Assembly: GCF_009905545.1 (NCBI RefSeq)
Contig: NZ_JAAALB010000044.1
Span: forward strand, 1-50,944
Length of the DNA: 50,944 nt
Direction: 5' to 3'
Origin: Cellulophaga sp. BC115SP
Lineage (GTDB): Bacteria; Bacteroidota; Bacteroidia; Cytophagales; Spirosomataceae
Positions within the stretch are counted from its first letter, which is position 1. Every line of letters starts with the position of its first letter. The notes below the pieces were generated by a model. That model saw nothing but the letters and a program-made list of their open reading frames with translations. It was not told where the DNA came from and did no database searches. A program made the translations under genes and the position numbers. Positions 27,259-36,269 of the stretch are shown here, piece after piece.

Positions 27259-30200
27259 ATGAAAAAATTTACGAAACAAATTAAGATTTTGTTGAAAATC
27301 ATGCGCTTTTCTCTTTATCAAGTTCTGTTAATACTCTTTTGTACAACCTTTGCGATTGCACACAAGAATCATGGGCAAGAGTGTTTGAACCAAAAAATTG
27401 TTCTTCATTTGGAGAATAAACCTTTGGATATGGCTTTACGTCAAATCAAAAAAAATGCGCCTGTGAGTTTTATCTATAGTCCTCAATTGATTGGTTCTGA
27501 ACGAAATGTAACAATCGTGGCACAGAATGAATCCATTAAAAATGTGCTGTTTAAACTCCTTGCACCCCTAGGCATCGATTATGAAGTTTCGGGAAACACC
27601 ATTATATTAAGTAAGGCAAACAAATCGCTCTTTACCTCAATGCTTTCGTTGAGACCTATGTTGATTGATTATATTTATGAAAAATCAGTAACAGGCTTGA
27701 TCTTGGATGAAAAGAACCAACCAATGCCTGGTGTAAATATCTCGATCAAAGGAACTTCAAAGGGAGTATCTTCAGATGCAGACGGTAAGTTTTCGATACA
27801 AGTACCCAATAGCAGCGCTGTGTTGGTGTTTTCGTTTGTGGGCTACAAAACGCAAGAAGTTTCGGTGGGCAGTCGCTCAAAAGTTGAAGTCATAATGCAA
27901 GTCAACAACCAAGCGCTAGACGAGGTTGTAGTGGTAGGTTATGGGGAGCAAAAAAAGGAGAGTGTAGTCGGAGCTATTACTACGGTGAAAATGGCTGACA
28001 TTAAATCTGCCGCTCCACGTTCCTTGAATAACGCTTTGGCTGGTAAAGTAGCAGGGGTAATCGCAGTTCAACGAAGTGGCGAGCCTGGCTATGATGACGC
28101 CCAATTTTGGGTACGCGGTATCAGTACTTTTGGCGCTGGTGCTTCGCCACTGGTATTGGTAGATGGGGTAGAAAGACCAATTAATAACATAGAACCAGAA
28201 GAAATAGAGTCTTTTTCAGTCTTGAAAGATGCCTCGGCAACGGCAGTTTATGGTATTAGAGGTGCCAATGGCGTTATCTTGGTGACTACTCGTAGGGGAA
28301 CAAATGACAAGCCTTCCATTAGTTTTAAGTATGAGACAGGCTCAAATTCGCCAACGATGCTACCACAAATGGTGGATGGACCAACTTATTTGAATCTTTA
28401 TAACGAAGCTCAGTTAGCTTCTAATCCTAATTTTGTCACACCATATACTCCTGAGATTATTGCCAAATACGCTTCTGGTACTGATCCTTATCTTTATCCT
28501 AATGTCAACTGGATAGATTTATTGGTGAAAAAAAATACACCTACCAAACGTGCCAATTTGAATATTTCGGGTGGTTCGCCCAATGCTAAATACTTTGTGT
28601 CGGCAACCTACTACGATGAGGAGGGAATCTGGAAGGGTGATAATCTTAACCGTTACAATACCAATGCAGGATTGAAACGCTACAACTTCAGAGCAAATAC
28701 CGATGTGAAGTTAGGTAAAACTACTGAATTAAAATTGGGCTTGGGCGGTATTTTGATTACGGCAAATTACCCAGGTGTTGGTGCGCCAACCATTTGGAGC
28801 GATGCTCTCTTTAATACCCCAATAGGTTATGCACCCACTTATCCATACAATAATCCTGCGGGGTTTGTGTATGGCGGTGTCAATGGTATTACGAATCCTT
28901 ACCAGTCTTTAACAGGAAAGGGTTTTGCCACAGAATGGAGAAATAATATCCAATCAGATTTGACGCTTAATCAAGATCTTTCGAGTATTACTGAAGGTTT
29001 GAAGGTTTCAGGAAAGTTTGCATTTGATGGATATAATTACCACTTTATTCAGCGAACTCGTTCTGCGGTAGATACTTACACTGCTCCCACAAGAGATGCC
29101 AATGGTAACTTATTACTGACTAAGTTGGTAAATGGTAATGCTGATTTGGGCTTTACAAAATCTTCTGGCGGAAATAGACGTATATACATGCAAGCTAACT
29201 TGAATTATGACAGAACCTTTGGCGGACATACAGTAAGTGGATTGATTTTGTACAATCAGCAAGATTATCAAAATGCCGATGCTACCGATGCTATTAGCTC
29301 TTTGCCGTTCAGGTTGCAAGGTTTGGTAGGTCGCTTGTCTTATAGCTATCAATCAAGATACTTTCTGGAATTTAACGCAGGGTATAATGGTTCGGAAAAC
29401 TTTGCCAAAGGACATAGATTTGGGTTTTTCCCTGCTGTAGCAGCTGGTTGGATTGTTTCACAAGAACCTTTTTTCAAAGACAATGACGCTATTCAGTATC
29501 TCAAAGTTAGAGGGTCGTACGGACTCAAAGGGAATGACCAAATTGGTGGACGCCGATTTGCTTATCTCACTACAGTAGGCGGTGGAAATGGAGGCTATAC
29601 TTTTGGACAAGATGTCAATAATGGTTTTGGAGGTAGAGGAGAAGACCAATGGGGGGCAGATTTGACATGGGAACAAGAAACTGAAACTAACGTCGGTCTC
29701 GAACTACGATTCCTCAGAGGTTTTTACTTACAAGCAGATGTTTTTAAGAGAATCAGAACGGGCATTTTTATGCAAAGAAATTCATTGCCAGCTATTTTAG
29801 GACTTCAAAATAACCCATGGGGAAATATCGGAGAGTTTGAAAATAAAGGAATTGACGCCAATATGGAATACAACAAAAAAATTGGCAAACTCAACCTTGG
29901 CTTGAAAGCAAATGTAACTTATGTGAAAAATACACTCCTCAATGACGATGCTCCCGACTATAAATATACTTATCAAAATAGAAGAGGAAAGAGGTATCAA
30001 CAACCATTTGGTTTGATAGCAGAAGGATTGTTTAAAAGTGAGGACGAAATTACGACTTCTCCTAAGCAAACTTTTGGACCAGTTAGAGTTGGAGATATCA
30101 AGTATAAAGATGTCAATGGTGATGGATTGATAGATTCTTATGATGAAGTAGCCATCGGAAATCCTCCAACGCCACAATTGGTTTACGGTTTCGGAACAAC

Positions 30201-30657
30201 ACTTGGTTTTAAAGGCTTTGATGTTTCTGCATTTTTTCAAGGTGCAGGTACTATGAGCTTTATGTTGGGTGGGGTAGGTATTTACCCTTTTTCCGAAGGT
30301 GGTCTGCGAGGCAATGTTCATGTGAGTGCTTTGAGCCGTTGGACGCCAGAAAATCCAAGCCAAGATGTAGTTTATCCTAGACTATCTTTTGGCACAAACT
30401 CTAACAATTTCCGTTCGTCATCATGGTGGTTAAGAGATGCCACATATCTACGCTTAAAGACGGTCGAAATAGGATACACGATTCCGAAAAAACTTACTCA
30501 AAAACTAAAAGTGAATACTTTACGCTTTTATGTCGCAGGGTTAAACCTATTGACCTGGAGTGGATTTGATTATTGGGATCCAGAGTTGGGTAACGGTCGC
30601 GGAGCTGTGTACCCGATTCAAAAAAATATCAATGTTGGAGTAAATATCAGTTTGTAG
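27259..30657 (+). CDS. SusC/RagA-type TonB-dependent outer-membrane transporter (module 2)
   Basis: Second SusC-type glycan importer, 1132 aa, about 70 residues shorter than the paralogue. Signal-like N-terminus (1-34, MKKFTKQIKILLKIMRFSLYQVLLILFCTTF), STN domain (about 45-115, ALRQIKKNAPVSFIYSPQ) for signalling to FecR, and a carboxypeptidase-regulatory-like domain from about 147 (VTGLILDEKNQPMPGVNISIKG). LDEVVVVGYGEQKKESVVGAI is near 221, then plug and barrel, with DVNGDGLIDSYDE as a calcium-loop-like motif and a final aromatic-containing strand (INVGVNISL). The sequences are divergent enough from module 1 that a different glycan fragment is likely. Paired with the SusD homologue at 30866. 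Confidence 0.96.
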   Translation: MKKFTKQIKILLKIMRFSLYQVLLILFCTTFAIAHKNHGQECLNQKIVLHLENKPLDMALRQIKKNAPVSFIYSPQLIGSERNVTIVAQNESIKNVLFKLLAPLGIDYEVSGNTIILSKANKSLFTSMLSLRPMLIDYIYEKSVTGLILDEKNQPMPGVNISIKGTSKGVSSDADGKFSIQVPNSSAVLVFSFVGYKTQEVSVGSRSKVEVIMQVNNQALDEVVVVGYGEQKKESVVGAITTVKMADIKSAAPRSLNNALAGKVAGVIAVQRSGEPGYDDAQFWVRGISTFGAGASPLVLVDGVERPINNIEPEEIESFSVLKDASATAVYGIRGANGVILVTTRRGTNDKPSISFKYETGSNSPTMLPQMVDGPTYLNLYNEAQLASNPNFVTPYTPEIIAKYASGTDPYLYPNVNWIDLLVKKNTPTKRANLNISGGSPNAKYFVSATYYDEEGIWKGDNLNRYNTNAGLKRYNFRANTDVKLGKTTELKLGLGGILITANYPGVGAPTIWSDALFNTPIGYAPTYPYNNPAGFVYGGVNGITNPYQSLTGKGFATEWRNNIQSDLTLNQDLSSITEGLKVSGKFAFDGYNYHFIQRTRSAVDTYTAPTRDANGNLLLTKLVNGNADLGFTKSSGGNRRIYMQANLNYDRTFGGHTVSGLILYNQQDYQNADATDAISSLPFRLQGLVGRLSYSYQSRYFLEFNAGYNGSENFAKGHRFGFFPAVAAGWIVSQEPFFKDNDAIQYLKVRGSYGLKGNDQIGGRRFAYLTTVGGGNGGYTFGQDVNNGFGGRGEDQWGADLTWEQETETNVGLELRFLRGFYLQADVFKRIRTGIFMQRNSLPAILGLQNNPWGNIGEFENKGIDANMEYNKKIGKLNLGLKANVTYVKNTLLNDDAPDYKYTYQNRRGKRYQQPFGLIAEGLFKSEDEITTSPKQTFGPVRVGDIKYKDVNGDGLIDSYDEVAIGNPPTPQLVYGFGTTLGFKGFDVSAFFQGAGTMSFMLGGVGIYPFSEGGLRGNVHVSALSRWTPENPSQDVVYPRLSFGTNSNNFRSSSWWLRDATYLRLKTVEIGYTIPKKLTQKLKVNTLRFYVAGLNLLTWSGFDYWDPELGNGRGAVYPIQKNINVGVNISL

Positions 30658-30865
30658 GCTATTCCAGACCACAAATGAAAAAAACAATTTGTTCCAAATC
30701 TAATGCTAAAACTCATTCATGATAAGGAGTAGGGAGGATTAGAATAATAGTGTGTCTGTGGTGTAATCTAGTCGTAATGTTTTGATTATGAATTACTTCA
30801 GAAAATGGATATACTATTAACTAATAACAACTTCTTACTTGGCTAAATTTTATCGAAATATCATT

Positions 30866-32629
30866 ATGAAAAGAATCTCTATATTTCTTCTATTGGTCAT
30901 AAGCGCATTGAGCATTTCGTGCGATGATTTTTTGGATAAACAACCCGACGATATGCTTACAATCGATGCGGTATTTACCACCCGATTAGAAGTAGAAAAG
31001 TACCTTGCCAATGTGTATAGCTATTTGCCCGATCCTGCCGACCCTTATGCAAACTTTACGCCTGTTTCTGATGAGGGAGATTTCGTCTGGACAACTATTG
31101 GCGCCAACTCGATTAATACTGGTAACTGGGGACCCACTTCGATTCCCTATGATAGATATGCCCACTATTACAAAGGTATTCGTGCGGCATCGGTATATAT
31201 CAACTCAGTGGAAAAATGTGCTGAATGTGAAGGCGTAACCGCTGGTATCAATATCCGAACGAAGGCAGAGGCTAGAGCTTTAAGAGCTTATTACTATTTT
31301 CTTTTGCTTCGTCAATATGGCCCTATTGTACTTTTACCCAATATTATACCAGTAGACGCCTCGATTTCGGAAACAACCAAACCTCGCAATTCTTATGATG
31401 AATGTGTGAAATACATCGCAGATGAACTGGACTTGGCTGCCAAAGATTTACCTACCGTTACACAAAATGTCATAGATTATGGTCGCGTAGACAAGCGAGC
31501 TGCAATGGCAATCAAAGCTCGTGTATTACTGTATGCTGCAAGTCCTTTGTTTAATGGAAATAACCAAGATTATGCCAGCTTCAAAAATACGGATGGCAAA
31601 GCCTTGATTACTAATACGTACGATGCCAATAAATGGAAATTAGCTGCTGATGCAGCTAAAGCCGTGATAGACTTAATGCCGAATGGGTTATATAAAAAGT
31701 TTGATGCTACGGGAGCTTTAGATCCCTTTGCTTCTTATCGTGATGTTTTTATTGATCGCTGGAACGCTGATGTTATTTGGGGACGCCCTAGTTCAGGAAC
31801 AAATAACTGGACTATTCATGCTGCGCCAAGACAAATGAAAGGTTGGAACGGTTTGGGTGTAACCCAACAAATGATAGATGCCTATCACATGGCCAATGGC
31901 AAACGTATTGATGAAGCTGGCTCGGGATATGTAGAAACGGGTTTGTCTACAACAGACACTAAATATACCAAGGCACTGGACTGGAATATGTATCTCAATC
32001 GTGAACCAAGATTCTACGTAAGCATACTTTATAACCACGATACATGGGTGTTTACAGGAGCATCTAGTACACCAATACAGTTATACGCAACAGGAGCTTC
32101 TGGAAAAAATGGCTCGCATGACCATACTGAGACAGGATATTTGTTGACCAAGTTTGTGAGTCCTAATAGTGATGTGCCCAACAACAGATATACAACCCAA
32201 TCTTGGATTTATTTTAGATTGGCCGAAATGTACCTGAACTATGCTGAGGCATTAAACGAATACAGTCCAAACAATACAGATATTGCCAAATATGTCAATC
32301 TGGTGCGTGAGCGGGCAGGTATTCCAGCTTTGCCAACGGGCTTAACACAAGCAGATATGCGTGAGCGTATTCGTCACGAACGCCGTATCGAACTAGCTTT
32401 TGAAGAACATCGCCTATTTGACGTGCGTCGTTGGAAAACCGCCGATAACACTCAAGGTGGACCTATGTATGGGATGAATGTTAGTAAAGGCACAAGTTTT
32501 ACGGATACCGAATTTTACCAGAGAGCGATATTCGAGACTCGTGTATTTGAGAAAAAACACTATTTCTGGCCAATTCCACAATCGGAAATAGACCGAAATA
32601 AGCAAATGGTTCAAAACCCAGGCTGGTAA
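30866..32629 (+). CDS. SusD/RagB-family glycan-binding lipoprotein (module 2)
   Basis: Surface glycan-binding lipoprotein partner of the SusC homologue at 27259. The frame is open from a TTG at 30839; the ATG at 30866 gives a clean lipoprotein signal MKRISIFLLLVISALSISC with the lipobox Cys at 19, then DDFLDKQPDDMLT. Helical repeat region AEARALRAYYYFLLLRQYGPIVLLP; C-terminal motifs YFRLAEMYLNYAEALNEY, RERIRHERRIELAFEEHRLFDVRRWK, and FWPIPQSEIDRNKQMVQNPGW. 587 residues is normal. The susC-susD gap is 208 nt here, much longer than the 36 nt in module 1, and I see only weak short repeats in it. Confidence 0.95.
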   Translation: MKRISIFLLLVISALSISCDDFLDKQPDDMLTIDAVFTTRLEVEKYLANVYSYLPDPADPYANFTPVSDEGDFVWTTIGANSINTGNWGPTSIPYDRYAHYYKGIRAASVYINSVEKCAECEGVTAGINIRTKAEARALRAYYYFLLLRQYGPIVLLPNIIPVDASISETTKPRNSYDECVKYIADELDLAAKDLPTVTQNVIDYGRVDKRAAMAIKARVLLYAASPLFNGNNQDYASFKNTDGKALITNTYDANKWKLAADAAKAVIDLMPNGLYKKFDATGALDPFASYRDVFIDRWNADVIWGRPSSGTNNWTIHAAPRQMKGWNGLGVTQQMIDAYHMANGKRIDEAGSGYVETGLSTTDTKYTKALDWNMYLNREPRFYVSILYNHDTWVFTGASSTPIQLYATGASGKNGSHDHTETGYLLTKFVSPNSDVPNNRYTTQSWIYFRLAEMYLNYAEALNEYSPNNTDIAKYVNLVRERAGIPALPTGLTQADMRERIRHERRIELAFEEHRLFDVRRWKTADNTQGGPMYGMNVSKGTSFTDTEFYQRAIFETRVFEKKHYFWPIPQSEIDRNKQMVQNPGW

Positions 32630-32638
32630 GAAAAAAGT

Positions 32639-32682
32639 GAAGCCCTCGTTAGAAATAAATTCAACGAGGGCTTCTCTTTTTT
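32639..32682 (+). terminator. Rho-independent terminator after SusD 2
   Basis: Perfect 12-bp stem GAAGCCCTCGTT / AACGAGGGCTTC (32639-32650, 32663-32674) followed by a T-rich run. Located 9 nt after the stop codon; it closes the second SusCD operon. Confidence 0.92.
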
Positions 32683-32683
32683 A

Positions 32684-32801
32684 GCCTTTGTTGGAATTAT
32701 TTCCAACAAACTTGCGTCAGCCACAAACAAATTTGATATTCCGCCTTTGTTGGAATTTTTTCCAACAAACCTGCTTCAGCTATAAATCAACTTGGTATTG
32801 C
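32684..32801 (+). repeat. Two tandem 59-nt repeat units left of the toxin-antitoxin pair
   Basis: Two units starting at 32684 and 32743 share the order GCCTTTGTTGGAA, TTCCAACAAAC, TGCnTCAG, GATATT/GGTATT. Each begins with a perfect hairpin TTTGTTGGAA / TTCCAACAAA. A third, more diverged unit in the same orientation lies at 33505-33561, on the other side of the toxin-antitoxin genes. Confidence 0.75.
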
Positions 32802-32810
32802 TTTAGATAT

Positions 32811-33218
32811 TTAGCTATTTGCTAACTGATATTTACGAGGATTAATATATCTTAATGTTGGAATTTTACCGAAGTCAGAATCATTATCAGAGAGTAAAAT
32901 CAGGTCATAACACATGGCTGTTGAGGCGATAGTTGCATCTGGTAGTTTTACCTTATACATTTTCCTAATCTCAATAGTCTGTTGCACAATTTCCTCCGAT
33001 ATCCAAAATTCTTGGCAAGCATCAATAAAAGTATTAATTGATGCCAAAAGGTTTTGATTTTTTGGTGCGAAACTCAAAAGTTCTATTCTAGTAATTACAG
33101 AAATATATGCCTGTCCATTGTCAAGCACATGATCAAGTAACGTATGTCCGTGTTCAAAAAGAGTTTCCTCAAAATATTTAGATACAACATTTGTAGCAAT
33201 TAAATATCTCTTTCCCAT
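32811..33218 (-). CDS. VapC-like PIN-domain toxin with altered catalytic site
   Basis: PIN-domain RNase-type toxin of a vapBC-like module, 135 aa, normal length. PIN motifs after the first strand are intact: Glu46 in ITRIELLSF, Asp94 in VKLPDATIASTA, and Asp113/Asp115 in LLSDNDSDFGKI. The first motif, usually YLxDTN, reads YLIATN, so the first catalytic aspartate is Ala8 (codon GCT instead of GAT or GAC). This should weaken or abolish metal-dependent RNase activity. The start overlaps the end of the antitoxin gene by 19 nt, a typical translational coupling. Cognate antitoxin is the upstream gene. Confidence 0.88.
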   Translation of the reverse strand: MGKRYLIATNVVSKYFEETLFEHGHTLLDHVLDNGQAYISVITRIELLSFAPKNQNLLASINTFIDACQEFWISEEIVQQTIEIRKMYKVKLPDATIASTAMCYDLILLSDNDSDFGKIPTLRYINPRKYQLANS

Positions 33219-33463
33219 TCGTTTCTGATATTGTCAAAATGCTTGTGAATTTCTTCTTTGTCTTTATCATCAATATTTTTCCAAGTCCCTCGTAAACTTC
33301 CTTTTAATGTACGAGCAGGAACTAGGTTACTTTCCACAGTAGTTTGGTCATTGACTACCTCCTCAGTAAACATAACAAAGACCTTTACTTTGTGGGTAAA
33401 TTTGGGCGTTTCAGTCAATATGATTTGCCCATTATCGTAAACTCCTTCTACGGCTGTAAGCAT
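33200..33463 (-). CDS. Antitoxin of the PIN-domain toxin
   Basis: Small 87-residue protein encoded directly upstream of the PIN-domain toxin, with overlapping ends, so by position the antitoxin. The N-terminal part (MLTAVEGVYDNGQIILTETPKFTHKVKVFVMF) resembles the small beta-strand antitoxins found beside PIN toxins in Bacteroidetes and cyanobacteria, and the acidic/basic helical C-terminus (DDKDKEEIHKHFDNIRNEWERDI) would wrap the toxin. I do not recognise a classical AbrB, RHH or Phd fold with certainty. A TATATTTG box lies 24 nt upstream of the ATG. Confidence 0.82.
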   Translation of the reverse strand: MLTAVEGVYDNGQIILTETPKFTHKVKVFVMFTEEVVNDQTTVESNLVPARTLKGSLRGTWKNIDDKDKEEIHKHFDNIRNEWERDI

Positions 33464-33486
33464 AATTGTTTCGTTTTAAGGTTACT

Positions 33487-33516
33487 CAAATATAACAGTT
33501 TTTCGCCATTGTTAAA
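33487..33516 (-). promoter_or_regulatory. Promoter of the toxin-antitoxin operon
   Basis: On the minus strand TATATTTG (33487-33494) matches the Bacteroidetes -7 consensus TAnnTTTG. A TTTA at 33513-33516, 18 nt upstream, is one base off the TTTG -33 box. The -33 part falls inside repeat unit 3. Confidence 0.55.
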
Positions 33517-33561
33517 GTTATCCATGACAAACTTGCGTCAGTAACAAATCAACTTGATATT
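33505..33561 (+). repeat. Third repeat unit, right of the toxin-antitoxin pair
   Basis: Diverged copy in the same orientation as the two tandem units at 32684-32801. It aligns from GCC(A/T)TTGTT through ACAAACTTGCGTCAG to CAACTTGATATT. The hairpin arms have decayed, while ACAAACTTGCGTCAG is identical to unit 1. Confidence 0.7.
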
Positions 33562-33618
33562 TAACTAGAAAACTCAAAAGAGGGCAGCATTATTTTTGAG
33601 AAAGCGCTTTTCTGACAT

Positions 33619-34647
33619 CTAAGGCAAGCTCATGACTAGTAAAAATGGTGAAAATCCTTTTTTGAAACCTGTAACATGGGTTAGGAAAAACCCATAAACA
33701 CCGTTGGTTTTATCAATCCAAGGATAAGCGCCTGCCCATGAAGGACTGCTAAGAAGTGTGGCTTCTCCTTGAGTATTCACTTCTTCTCGCCATTCACCTA
33801 AGCCATAAATATCTGTTTCTTTTCGACCCCTTGCCCGCTCGACAAATTCTCCAACTTGAACTTTTGCATTTTTTATTTGGTCAGATTGCATAAAAGCAAT
33901 GGTTTTTTCAGATAAAATCCTTTTCCCTTTAAATACCCCTTTGTTGAAAATCATGGATAGAAAATTAGTATAGTCCTGAAGTGTCGAGCGAGCGCTACCG
34001 CCCAACATGGGCGCATGTCCTCCCGCTGAATCGACTGGGGTAAAACGAGTACGAGTCATTCCTAAGGGATTTGCTATTTTTTTTTGAAATAATTTTTCCC
34101 AACTTTTACCTGTTGCTATTTCTGCCATTCTCCCTGCAACCTGCATTGCCAATCCTCCATACTTGAATTTTGTTCCTGATAAAGTATCGGCAGGTAAAGG
34201 AAGAATGTTGTCAACAGAACTCTTTAAATCCTGAGATATATCGACAGGGTTGCCTTGAGGTTGATAATCAGGATAGCCAGCAGTATGTGATAGAAGTTGC
34301 GCTAAAGTCGCCTCACCTTTGGTATCCTTAAATTCGGGAAGCCAGTGGTTTACCTTATCTTCCCAATGTAATTTCCCTTCGTCGACCAAAACCGCAATCG
34401 TTGCGGCTGCCAACCATTTGCCAGCAGAGGCAATGAATACAACTCTATTTTTGTCATAATTTCCAAAATAGGCTTGGTAAATCTTTTTATTTTTTTGAAA
34501 AACAACGATTGAAGCACCATCATAATGACCACTGTCTACCCAAGTTTGAATTTTTTGTTGAATAGGCATAAAGCTCTTGGGTGTTTTCTGAGCAACAGCA
34601 GACCAAAAACATCCACACAAGCAAAGAATAATAAGGAGTTGTTTCAT
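33619..34647 (-). CDS. Serine hydrolase, beta-lactamase class C / esterase family
   Basis: Secreted or periplasmic serine hydrolase of the beta-lactamase/penicillin-binding-like family, more likely an esterase or peptidase than a resistance enzyme in this setting. Signal peptide MKQLLIILCLCGCFWSAVAQ. The SxxK nucleophile motif is SAGK at residues 74-77 (VVFIASAGKWLAAATIAVL). The second motif tyrosine is probably in KFKYGGLAMQVAGRMAE. The frame is open from a TTG at 34671, overlapping the preceding gene; the ATG at 34647 gives the signal peptide and starts 8 nt after that gene's stop. Last gene of the GH127-esterase-hydrolase operon. May remove an acyl substituent from the target glycan; this is inferred from position. 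Confidence 0.85.
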   Translation of the reverse strand: MKQLLIILCLCGCFWSAVAQKTPKSFMPIQQKIQTWVDSGHYDGASIVVFQKNKKIYQAYFGNYDKNRVVFIASAGKWLAAATIAVLVDEGKLHWEDKVNHWLPEFKDTKGEATLAQLLSHTAGYPDYQPQGNPVDISQDLKSSVDNILPLPADTLSGTKFKYGGLAMQVAGRMAEIATGKSWEKLFQKKIANPLGMTRTRFTPVDSAGGHAPMLGGSARSTLQDYTNFLSMIFNKGVFKGKRILSEKTIAFMQSDQIKNAKVQVGEFVERARGRKETDIYGLGEWREEVNTQGEATLLSSPSWAGAYPWIDKTNGVYGFFLTHVTGFKKGFSPFLLVMSLP

Positions 34648-34655
34648 AGAGTGTA

Positions 34656-36248
34656 TTATTTTTCGATCCAAAAACTTTGTTCAATAGGCTCGGCAGATTG
34701 TACTTTTCCAGCAATGCCATATTGCCAAGCCACAACGGTTACTTTGATAGGCATTTTAGATTTTGGTGGAATTTTAGTAAAAACTAACTGTTGATTCTTG
34801 ATTAAAGCAGGTCCTTCTTTTACATAAAAAAATACAGGAACTCCCGCATTTGAGCTTGCAGTTAGAGTTACAAAGCGCACTTTCTTTTTAATATTAGGCA
34901 TAGCTTCAAAAGAAATCTTTTGTGCTATACCTTGTGTATTTTGTAAGGGAAATTTTAGCTCAAATTGCTGTACAGCTGATTTATAATGCTCATCACCTTC
35001 GTTATGTGCCAATAGCCAAATCGCATTGCTCCGTTTTTTGTTGTTAAATCCCATGCGGTAAAAACTGATTTGGAAAGTACTATCATCTAGTTTTTTGACA
35101 GGACCACAAATACGGTCTATCATAATCGGTGTTTTGGCGTGATTGATGACAACTGTAGTTTTGGTTGTATCACTAAAAAAAGCTTTGAACCTAAAACTAA
35201 TGCCATCAGACAAAGGCTTGAAAGTTGGTTGATATTGAGCATGATTTTTGGATGGAATAAGTATTTTTTCTTGCTGAATTAAGCCCAAATATTGCATTTT
35301 TTTGCTTCGAGCTTTTTCATAAAATGCTTCTGTAGCTTGGGCATGTTCTTTGTCAAAACACCAAGATGCCGTGTATTTATTTCCTGTAAATTGCGAATAG
35401 GGACGTGCTTGAGTAATAGGCAAGGAGTCTTTTCTCCAACGGTCAATCAACCAACCATTTTGTGGAATTACAGGACGTAGGGCTTCACCATTTTTTTTAG
35501 GAAGTCGATATTTAACAGCTTTTTCAATAAATAATCCCACATAGTTGACCATGGATTCATTATAATCAAAATGCCCATGTCCAGCATCTGCAAAGAAAGT
35601 AATAGGCGTTTTCGGATGTTTGGATACATATTGAAAACCTGGTTCGAGCCGTTTTTCCCACCATTCATATTCACCCATAATAAACAGACTTGGTACACCT
35701 TCAATCGTTCTATTTCCCCAGTCTGGATTAGCTCTGCCATAGCCAGTTAGGTTGGTTTGAGGGGTATCGCCATGAACAGAAATTATGGCTAAAGTTCTGG
35801 TAGGATTCCACGCACCAAAATTCCAAGGATAAGTCGCCATGGCTGAGTGCCCTAAGGGAATAATCGGAGCATTCGATAATTCGGTATATCCCGAAACCTT
35901 GGCAAGAGCATCCATCATGGTTTGGAAATGCTTTGGGGCATCTTTATGAAAATCGAAAGGAAATTCTAAAACGGGTGTAATCCAAACTTCGGCAAGACCT
36001 AACTCGGTAAGCTTTTTCCTGAAATTTTCGTTTTCTAACATGCCTTCTTCTATCATGTTGTGCATGCCGACCACTACGCCTTTCACTTCCTTACAATTCT
36101 CAGGAATCCACAGGAATGCTTGCGGATTGGCATTGGTTTCCTCGCTAATGAGTCCTTCTACGGGAGCTGACCATTGCCAAACTTGTGCGTGTATATGGGT
36201 AGAAAAACCGATAAATAGTAGAAAAAAAATGATGAGTATTTTTTTCAT
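34656..36248 (-). CDS. Secreted alpha/beta-hydrolase, probable carbohydrate esterase
   Basis: Signal peptide (1-21, ends HIHAQ), then an alpha/beta-hydrolase domain. The nucleophile elbow is GHSAM with Ser135, and the histidine is in FFADAGHGHFDY (His224 or His226). SLFIMGEYEWWEKRLEPG carries the likely acidic-residue strand. The C-terminal half (about 290-530) is beta-rich and Ig-like without a named family (ISFRFKAFFSDTTKTTVVINHA...WQYGIAGKVQSAEPIEQSFW). Proteins of this two-part layout occur in PULs that attack decorated pectic or uronic glycans, where they are taken as deacetylases or demethylesterases. Middle gene of a three-gene operon, 21 nt after GH127 and 8 nt before the serine hydrolase. 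Confidence 0.8.
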   Translation of the reverse strand: MKKILIIFFLLFIGFSTHIHAQVWQWSAPVEGLISEETNANPQAFLWIPENCKEVKGVVVGMHNMIEEGMLENENFRKKLTELGLAEVWITPVLEFPFDFHKDAPKHFQTMMDALAKVSGYTELSNAPIIPLGHSAMATYPWNFGAWNPTRTLAIISVHGDTPQTNLTGYGRANPDWGNRTIEGVPSLFIMGEYEWWEKRLEPGFQYVSKHPKTPITFFADAGHGHFDYNESMVNYVGLFIEKAVKYRLPKKNGEALRPVIPQNGWLIDRWRKDSLPITQARPYSQFTGNKYTASWCFDKEHAQATEAFYEKARSKKMQYLGLIQQEKILIPSKNHAQYQPTFKPLSDGISFRFKAFFSDTTKTTVVINHAKTPIMIDRICGPVKKLDDSTFQISFYRMGFNNKKRSNAIWLLAHNEGDEHYKSAVQQFELKFPLQNTQGIAQKISFEAMPNIKKKVRFVTLTASSNAGVPVFFYVKEGPALIKNQQLVFTKIPPKSKMPIKVTVVAWQYGIAGKVQSAEPIEQSFWIEK

Positions 36249-36269
36249 AAAAGAATGATAATCTAAAAG

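Noticed and set aside
32684-32801. CRISPR array
   Set aside because: The repeats are two adjacent 59-nt units with no unique spacers and no cas genes.
33619-34647. Class C beta-lactamase as an antibiotic-resistance gene
   Set aside because: Only the SxxK fold is certain; the location in a GH127-esterase operon fits an esterase or hydrolase role better.
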